Source of the DNA: a virus
DNA length: 64,000 bases
Direction: 5' to 3' (one strand)
IMG/VR virus record: IMGVR_UViG_3300008267_000025
Location: 1 to 64,000 of that record
Position 1 is the first letter of the stretch. Each line of letters opens with the position of its first letter. The position numbers and the translations under genes are program-made. The notes under the pieces are model-generated. The model was not told where the DNA came from. It saw only the letters and a program-made list of their open reading frames with translations, and did no database searches. Below are positions 58,683 through 64,000 of the stretch, piece after piece.

Positions 58683-59708
58683 TCATTTAGTATATCGTTT
58701 TAACGCATTTTCTGAAATGAATACAGTTCTACTTTCTTTAAACTCTTCCAAAGTTTTTGAGTTAGTATATGACATTGCCGATTTTAAATAGTCAGAAAAA
58801 TTCTCAATCCAAGAATCTAATTTATATTCTATCTTATTCGTCTTAGTAATACCTTCTGATGTTGTTATTTTTGTTTTACCCCATTTTCTTTGTACGTCTT
58901 TAGTTGACATACCTCTGAATTTTTTAGTCATATACTTTCGTAAAAATGGGTAATTATTCCAAATTTTATTAGACATCTCATGACTAATCGGAATTATTTT
59001 AAATAAATTTGTTTTACTACAAGATTCCAATGATTTGTTTAATGTACCACCTAACATAATATAATCAGCACCTAAAGCAAGTGCTTTTATAATATCATCA
59101 TAATTTTTAAAACCACCATCGGCAACTATTTTGGTTTTATAACCACCTAGTTTTTTTATCTCATAACATTCACTGATTAAAGACGCCATTGGATAATGTA
59201 TTCCGGTGTGAACTGAAGTTAAACAACCTGAACCACCACCAATACCGGTTCTTACATAATCAACACCAATCTGACAGAACTTTTCAAATGTTTTGGGATT
59301 TGCGATATTACCAACCATTAATTTATGGTTTTCGTTTTTTAAATTAACAAATTTTTCACATAAATTATGTAATTTTTCCATATGACCATTTGCAACATCG
59401 ACCAATATATTGATATCATCATCAATAATATTATCCTCATACCAACCGACAAAAACTTCGAATTCATCTAATGATAGTGAATTGAAATTATCTTTATTGT
59501 CGTGATTAACTCCTCTTGGTAAACAAACTAACAAATTTTGTTTAATGAATACATCACAATTATCTTCATCGACTACAGTATCCATAGGTGATACAATAAT
59601 CGGTAACTTATTTTCTTCTGTGAAAATATTAACCTCATTTCTTGAGTTAATTGAAGATATTATTTCTGGTACTATTGTTATGTCTTTAAAATCAAATTTT
59701 TGATTCAT
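58683..59708 (-). CDS. IMP dehydrogenase / GMP reductase-like enzyme
   Basis: 341 aa. DFKDITIVP (start), SPMDTVV, DVANGH, VGNIANP, and the catalytic loop GIGGGSGCLTSVHTG, then VADGGFKN and MLGGTLNKS, fit the TIM-barrel IMPDH/GMPR superfamily. The length and lack of a CBS insert favour GMP reductase or its relatives. It would adjust purine pools. Overlaps the upstream ORF 59692 by 17 nt. Confidence 0.82.
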   Translation of the reverse strand: MNQKFDFKDITIVPEIISSINSRNEVNIFTEENKLPIIVSPMDTVVDEDNCDVFIKQNLLVCLPRGVNHDNKDNFNSLSLDEFEVFVGWYEDNIIDDDINILVDVANGHMEKLHNLCEKFVNLKNENHKLMVGNIANPKTFEKFCQIGVDYVRTGIGGGSGCLTSVHTGIHYPMASLISECYEIKKLGGYKTKIVADGGFKNYDDIIKALALGADYIMLGGTLNKSLESCSKTNLFKIIPISHEMSNKIWNNYPFLRKYMTKKFRGMSTKDVQRKWGKTKITTSEGITKTNKIEYKLDSWIENFSDYLKSAMSYTNSKTLEEFKESRTVFISENALKRYTK

Positions 59709-59856
59709 GTTCTTCAGATTCTTTAAATTTTAAAATTTGTTGTTTAACTAATTGTAAAGTGGCATATGCCACCATTTCAGCACCTTGAATATTTTCATCA
59801 GGGAACTTATCAAGTTCTTCTTCAATCCAAGTTAGGATTTTACTGTAACACTTCAT
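59692..59856 (-). CDS. Hypothetical protein, 54 aa
   Basis: MKCYSKILTWIEEELDKFPDE start; helical. Overlaps the thioesterase end by 17 nt and the GMPR-like start by 17 nt, so the three are probably co-translated. No family recognised. Confidence 0.6.
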   Translation of the reverse strand: MKCYSKILTWIEEELDKFPDENIQGAEMVAYATLQLVKQQILKFKESEEHESKI

Positions 59857-60253
59857 TACCTTCGATTAATGTATTAACTTTATTTTTAACTCTTTCACTA
59901 ATTGGGATAGGATTACCATCCTCATCAATTCTAACGAAAGTTATGTTGGTTTTCAATACCAAATTTTGTTTTCCTGTATAAACATTATGTGCTCTAGCCT
60001 CCATATAAATTGTTATCGATGTATTACCGATTTTAGATGGAAAACCATATATTTTTAATAATTGGTTCTCTTTGGCCGGTTTTTCAAAGTTACATTTGTC
60101 AATTGAGACTGTTACCATTCTTGGTGTGTCACATAATTGCATAGAGTATCCCGCAGCCGCAGAATCAATCCATTTTAATAGTGAACCACCGAAAAGATTT
60201 CCGTGAAATCCTAAATCAGATTTTTTAATTGGGTGACTAGATATTAATTCCAT
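59840..60253 (-). CDS. Acyl-CoA thioesterase-like hotdog protein
   Basis: 137 aa. HGNLFGGSLLKWIDSAAAGYS is the YciA/BACH hotdog signature; RMVTVSIDKCNFEKP and a strong C-terminal beta pattern follow. It would hydrolyse acyl-CoA. A lipid-metabolism gene on a phage, near the purine enzyme, suggests host metabolic tuning; inferred. Confidence 0.78.
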   Translation of the reverse strand: MELISSHPIKKSDLGFHGNLFGGSLLKWIDSAAAGYSMQLCDTPRMVTVSIDKCNFEKPAKENQLLKIYGFPSKIGNTSITIYMEARAHNVYTGKQNLVLKTNITFVRIDEDGNPIPISERVKNKVNTLIEGNEVLQ

Positions 60254-60284
60254 TTTTTTATGATAAATTTATTAATTATTTTTG

Positions 60285-60291
60285 TATTTAT
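60285..60291 (+). promoter_or_regulatory. Late-type box TATTTAT
   Basis: 20 nt before ATG 60312. Confidence 0.5.
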
Positions 60292-60311
60292 AATTATATA
60301 AAAAGTAAAAT

Positions 60312-60920
60312 ATGCTTAACGAATTAAATAAAAATAACCATATTAGTGAAGGTAAAATAAATAGACTAGCTATTAGAACAATTATATTTGATATAGTTAA
60401 GTTAATTAAAAATTCATCTGAAGGTAATATTCATTTACCGGATAATAATGATTTAGATTCTGTTTATGAATTCACAAACACTAATTTAACTTTTCCTATT
60501 GAATTAGAATTAAATACTAATGAATTAGTTGGTGGGTTTTATGTTGATGGTGATTATAGTTCGGATGATGATACTATAACATTGGTTATTGAGTATAACC
60601 CAAAAACAATCGGAAAACAATTATATGATTTAATTGGTGAGTTAAATGAAGTCTTAGCTCATGAAATGGAACATTTAAATCAAGAATATCGTGGTGATTT
60701 TGAATTAGGGAATGAACCACCTAAAAATCCTTTAAAGTATTATACTCAAAAACATGAAATCCCCGCACAATATAAAGGATTTAAACGTTTATCAAAACTG
60801 AGAAAATTACCATTAGAGGTGGTTGTTAGAGATTGGTTCGATACTCATAAAGAAATACATCAATTAAAACCTAAAGATGTTGATGTTGTTATCAACCAAA
60901 TTTTACAATACAAAAAATAA
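60312..60920 (+). CDS. Tagged zincin-like metallopeptidase
   Basis: 202 aa. Tag MLNELNKNNHISEGKINRL. HEMEHLNQE (H117, E118, H121) and a downstream HEIPAQYKGF with a second Glu supply a zincin-type site. Acidic beta middle before it. TATTTAT upstream. Ends immediately before the convergent gene. Confidence 0.72.
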   Translation: MLNELNKNNHISEGKINRLAIRTIIFDIVKLIKNSSEGNIHLPDNNDLDSVYEFTNTNLTFPIELELNTNELVGGFYVDGDYSSDDDTITLVIEYNPKTIGKQLYDLIGELNEVLAHEMEHLNQEYRGDFELGNEPPKNPLKYYTQKHEIPAQYKGFKRLSKLRKLPLEVVVRDWFDTHKEIHQLKPKDVDVVINQILQYKK

Positions 60921-61553
60921 TTATTTATTTTTAAATTTCCTAATCATTGAAAGAATCATTTCTTCCAAAAACGAACCTGTATAATTAAGTCCCGCAAACA
61001 CTAAGATACGTTTAATTAGTTCTACAATATCAGTTTCATTTAGATTTAATTCATTAATCAGATTATAGATAATAGGTATAATAGGGATTAGTACAGTGAA
61101 CCCCATAATATTTGCTGTTTTTTTAACACTTACACCTAAGCTTTCAACAAATTCTAAAAAAGAATTTTTAAGATTTTCAGCCGTTGATAGACACTCTTTG
61201 AACGGTTCAACTAATCCATCTTCTTTTATTTTTTTAATTATTTTTTTTAACGGTTCACTATTATCTTTAATATATTGAAATCCAACACCTGCTAAAATTA
61301 AACTAACATTTAAAGGTGTTAGGTCAGGGTATTTACCTTCCAATAATTGGTTTAAAGGTCCCATTAGACCACCAATAGTAGTACTAAATGTTGCTAATAT
61401 AGACAAATCAAATTTTATTTGATTTGATGCGTCTTTTACAATTTTTTTCACTAACGAATCATTTTTAGTCACGATATCTAATATATCTTTATTAGTAGAT
61501 TCTATTAAAATCTTTTTTTGTTGTTTTTCAGTTATTAAAATAGTAGTAATCAT
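60921..61553 (-). CDS. Tagged protein with hydrophobic segments, 210 aa
   Basis: Tag MITTILITEKQQKKILIES (I-L-I-E-S). Two hydrophobic stretches (FSTTIGGLMGPLNQLL, IMGFTVLIPIIPIIYNLI) suggest membrane association despite a packaged-type tag. Late-type box ATAAATA at 61558-61564 overlaps the divergent box of 61589. Confidence 0.65.
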   Translation of the reverse strand: MITTILITEKQQKKILIESTNKDILDIVTKNDSLVKKIVKDASNQIKFDLSILATFSTTIGGLMGPLNQLLEGKYPDLTPLNVSLILAGVGFQYIKDNSEPLKKIIKKIKEDGLVEPFKECLSTAENLKNSFLEFVESLGVSVKKTANIMGFTVLIPIIPIIYNLINELNLNETDIVELIKRILVFAGLNYTGSFLEEMILSMIRKFKNK

Positions 61554-61557
61554 ACAT

Positions 61558-61571
61558 ATAAATATATTTAT
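61558..61571. promoter_or_regulatory. Divergent adjacent TATTTAT boxes
   Basis: ATAAATA (61558-61564) for the minus gene and TATTTAT (61565-61571) for 61589 lie back to back. Confidence 0.6.
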
Positions 61572-61588
61572 ACTAAAAATAGTTACTT

Positions 61589-62308
61589 ATGAAAAAGAAT
61601 AAAAAGATAATTAACCCTAAATTATCAGAAGGTGATAGAGTTATATTGATATATATGGGAAACGAACAACAACCGATACATAGTAACCAAAAAGGGACTG
61701 TATACGGATTAACTGATTTTGGGGATGAAATAATCTATTATGTTAATTGGGATGATGGTCGTAAATTAAATTTAATTTCAACGGTTGATAAATGGATTAA
61801 AGATGATTCAAATGATTCTGAAATTAATGAACGAATTTTTTTAAAGAAAAAAGATATTACTGAAAATAGTTTAAAACTTCATGATGAATTATATAATCGT
61901 AAAGAAATATTAAAATATTACGATGTTAATAAATTAAGACAATTTTTATCTAATTTAAGAGAAATCAGTGTGGTTAATATGTTTGAATCAGGTTTCTATT
62001 TAGTTTGTGGTAAAGAAAGATTAAAACATGAATTAAAATATAAAAAAGTTAGTTCAAAAAAAGCGTTAAAATATATCATAGATAATGCCGAAAGTGTTAA
62101 ATCATTAATGATAAGAGGTACAATGGAATTACTTAAATCACAAGGTAAAGAAGTAACACCGGAAACAGTTCAACGACTAATGTTAAGAAATGCAAATCAA
62201 ATTGTTATGTTATATATGTTATTACCTATAAAAGATGCAGAACTTGATGACGAAACTGAAGATGAGGACAATTATGCTGAAGACAATGATGAAGACGAGA
62301 ATTATTAA
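61589..62308 (+). CDS. Protein with DUF4314-like SH3 barrel and acidic tail, 239 aa
   Basis: N-terminal LSEGDRVILIYMGNEQQPIH...GTVYGLTDFG...VNWDDGRKLNLI is a DUF4314/SH3-like barrel; the helical middle has Lys-rich repeats and the last 25 residues are almost all Asp/Glu. Possibly a head or assembly factor. TATTTAT upstream. Confidence 0.68.
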   Translation: MKKNKKIINPKLSEGDRVILIYMGNEQQPIHSNQKGTVYGLTDFGDEIIYYVNWDDGRKLNLISTVDKWIKDDSNDSEINERIFLKKKDITENSLKLHDELYNRKEILKYYDVNKLRQFLSNLREISVVNMFESGFYLVCGKERLKHELKYKKVSSKKALKYIIDNAESVKSLMIRGTMELLKSQGKEVTPETVQRLMLRNANQIVMLYMLLPIKDAELDDETEDEDNYAEDNDEDENY

Positions 62309-62343
62309 TAATAATAAACATATTTATTACTAAACATAAAATT

Positions 62344-62868
62344 ATGAATCAATATTTTTTTAATATAACTAAAGAAGAAAAAGAAAACATTTTAGATAAA
62401 CATAAACATCTTTATGATGGGTATGTAACTGAATATGCTAAGGGTAGTAATCACTATCCTCTATATGTACAAGACATGGCTAACGATAAAAATGGAATAA
62501 CCGTTAATAATAAAGGTGATGTTGGTGTTTATCGTAATCAAAAAATTAATGAAATGCGATTTGATGGGAAATCAACAGGGTTATTTCAAGAAGAAGAATC
62601 TGAACTTGGTCCTCCATTAGATATGATTGCCGATAAAGAAGATGATGTTAAACACGGTACTGTTGATTTTGATGGTAATATTGAAAATTTTGATTTAGGT
62701 GATATTATACCATTTAGTGATGGTGAAGAAGATGAAGTAATTATCGATTTACGACATGATGACATGGACGAAAATGACTTTGAATTAGATGTTGAGAACC
62801 CTATTGAAGTATTATCTAAGATTCAAGAGTCGTTAGATATGTTTAAACGATTTAAAAAATATAATTAG
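62344..62868 (+). CDS. Acidic protein, 174 aa
   Basis: N-terminal NQYFFNITKEEKENILDKHKH is tag-like. The remainder is Asp/Glu-rich (FLDGEEDEVIIDLRHDD-like), with NPIEVLSKIQESLDMFKRF. TATTTAT at 62321-62327. Function unknown. Confidence 0.65.
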   Translation: MNQYFFNITKEEKENILDKHKHLYDGYVTEYAKGSNHYPLYVQDMANDKNGITVNNKGDVGVYRNQKINEMRFDGKSTGLFQEEESELGPPLDMIADKEDDVKHGTVDFDGNIENFDLGDIIPFSDGEEDEVIIDLRHDDMDENDFELDVENPIEVLSKIQESLDMFKRFKKYN

Positions 62869-62897
62869 TTATATTTTTTATATAACAAAAAAAAATT

Positions 62898-63212
62898 ATG
62901 GAAATTAAAGAATTAATTTCATTTTATATTAACGAATCATTACAAATTTTAGAAGTAACGTTTAGACTTGTTAATGATAATGATGATGAAATTAGGACAG
63001 ACCAAATAGAATTAGATGAGACTAATAATTTCGGGTATGAATTCGTCTCAAATGATAAAATAAATAATGCGTTCGATGAGGATTATTATGATAACGATTC
63101 CGCAATAGATGATGAATTTGAAGAAGAAATTGATGAAGATGAAATTATAATATTTTTAAATGAATATTATACCGTATACCCTAAAAAATTACCTAAAACA
63201 GAACTATTTTAG
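62898..63212 (+). CDS. Acidic protein, 104 aa
   Basis: MEIKELISFYINESLQILEV start (Y-I-N-E-S resembles the tag), then strongly acidic (DDEIRTDQIELDE, DDEFEEEIDEDEI). Function unknown; may be co-transcribed with the next gene (5 nt away). Confidence 0.6.
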   Translation: MEIKELISFYINESLQILEVTFRLVNDNDDEIRTDQIELDETNNFGYEFVSNDKINNAFDEDYYDNDSAIDDEFEEEIDEDEIIIFLNEYYTVYPKKLPKTELF

Positions 63213-63217
63213 TAAAA

Positions 63218-63454
63218 ATGACCGATATTAATAATTTAATTGATTTTTATAGAAGTTTCACATCTAATAAACAAGATATGAATGAAGAAGGTGAAGGTGA
63301 GACTTCATCTGGAAGTGGGGGTGATAAACCTGAATATCCAACAGTAACTAAATGGGAAACTGGTGTAACTAGAGGACCTGCGAATCAAATAGGATTAACT
63401 AAATGGTCGGATATTGTAAAAATAAACAGAGGTAAAGGAAATACTTTAATTTAA
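63218..63454 (+). CDS. Small tagged protein, 78 aa
   Basis: TDINNLIDFYRSFTSNKQDMNEEGEGE then a Gly/Ser linker and a basic end (KINRGKGNT). M-N-E-E fits a tag end. Five nt after the previous stop. Function unknown. Confidence 0.55.
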   Translation: MTDINNLIDFYRSFTSNKQDMNEEGEGETSSGSGGDKPEYPTVTKWETGVTRGPANQIGLTKWSDIVKINRGKGNTLI

Positions 63455-63458
63455 TAGA

Positions 63459-64000
63459 ATGAAATATATAGGAATATCAAATGATGAAAATTATCTTTTT
63501 ACAGATAAAGGATTTTTCGTTTTAAGTGAATCTGATAATGAAAACTTTAAATTTGTTAAATACGGTGAAAATCTATTAAACAATCTTGCAACTATTTCAG
63601 AATCTAATACTCAATACCTTTTTAAAAAAGGTAAAATAGATAGAGTTGAGTTTATATCTAAACCAAGAAAATTTTTATCTTCATTATTAGAAGATTTAAA
63701 AATTAATATTGATGATAAATTAAATATACTAATCGAATGGGATAAAAAATTCAGTAAAAATATTTTATTGATTAATGAATCAATTGATGATTCAACGTTA
63801 GAAAATAAAATACATGAATCATGGGATGATATTAAAATCATTACTGAAAGTTTATGGGATGATATTAAATCAGGTGTTAGTTCAACATGGGAAACTATTA
63901 AAGACACAACTAAAAATGTTATCTTACCTTTTATTAAACAAGGTGTTTTATCGTTTTTAAGATGGGTTAGACGAAACTTAAATACTTTTTTTGGTATTAT
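63459..64000 (+). CDS. Hypothetical protein, N-terminal 180 codons (runs off the window)
   Basis: Begins MKYIGISNDENYLFTDKG. Residues 130-160 contain two SWDDIK / LWDDIK repeats and an amphipathic tail (QGVLSFLRWVRRNLNTFFG). Four nt after the previous stop. Incomplete at the 3' end. Confidence 0.6.
   Translation, partial: MKYIGISNDENYLFTDKGFFVLSESDNENFKFVKYGENLLNNLATISESNTQYLFKKGKIDRVEFISKPRKFLSSLLEDLKINIDDKLNILIEWDKKFSKNILLINESIDDSTLENKIHESWDDIKIITESLWDDIKSGVSSTWETIKDTTKNVILPFIKQGVLSFLRWVRRNLNTFFGI

Overview
The window is strongly AT-rich, densely packed and almost all on the + strand. It reads as an accessory and virion-payload segment of a large tailed phage infecting a Bacteroidota (Flavobacteriia-like) host. 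Evidence for the host: start codons lack Shine-Dalgarno sequences; many genes are preceded within about 4-25 nt by the Bacteroidota -7 promoter TAnnTTTG (usually TATATTTG, or TATCTTTG at tRNAs); one secreted protein carries a flavobacterial fibronectin-like and T9SS-like C-terminus; tRNA leaders carry a Bacteroidota-rRNA-style GTTCTTTGA (boxA-like) element. Evidence for a phage: endolysin-type enzymes (amidase, GH24, GH19), a triplicated fibre-like protein, a group I intron with homing endonuclease, tRNAs, and over 20 proteins with a T4-like capsid-targeting N-terminus ending in L/I/V-x-E, often followed by Q. No terminase, capsid, portal or polymerase gene is visible.

Layout. 0-1.8 kb: tRNA-like RNAs sharing AGTCAGG/CCTGACT acceptor strands but with enlarged anticodon arms, mixed with two small ORFs. 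1.8-9.9 kb: an amidase, ParB-like proteins, a T9SS-like secreted protein, a metallophosphoesterase, HAD and cREC proteins and small hypotheticals. 9.9-22.1 kb: 25 tiny MORN/YwqK-repeat genes in five clusters joined by ATGA stop-start overlaps, interleaved with other small genes. 22.4-26.4 kb: a compositionally distinct island with C-runs, few genes, canonical tRNAs (Met, Glu, Arg), more tRNA-like RNAs and an HNH endonuclease. 26.4-43 kb: mainly late, virion-associated genes (kinase-like protein, 800-aa triplicated protein, L,D-transpeptidase, archaemetzincin, secreted nuclease, GH24 and GH19 enzymes, zincin) and an FKBP isomerase. 45.2-49.1 kb: a tight four-gene operon of GAF-PAS histidine kinase, patatin phospholipase, lone receiver and coiled-coil membrane protein. 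49.4-52.7 kb: dnaK interrupted by a group I intron carrying a PD-(D/E)XK-like endonuclease. 52.7-55.2 kb: four secreted CAP-domain paralogues, one frameshifted at an A10 tract. 55.2-64 kb: further tagged proteins, an IMPDH/GMP-reductase-like enzyme, a hotdog thioesterase, zincin, cupin and acidic proteins, the last gene running off the end.

Two promoter classes appear to divide the genes. TAnnTTTG precedes small accessory genes (MORN arrays, phosphoesterases, CAP proteins, tRNAs). TATTTAT precedes most genes with the capsid-targeting-like tag, the histidine-kinase operon and the intron endonuclease, and is probably the phage late promoter. The likely picture is an early, host-facing set of small proteins and RNAs plus a large late set of enzymes packaged into the head or virion. 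Functional calls rest on motifs read by eye; no database search was run.
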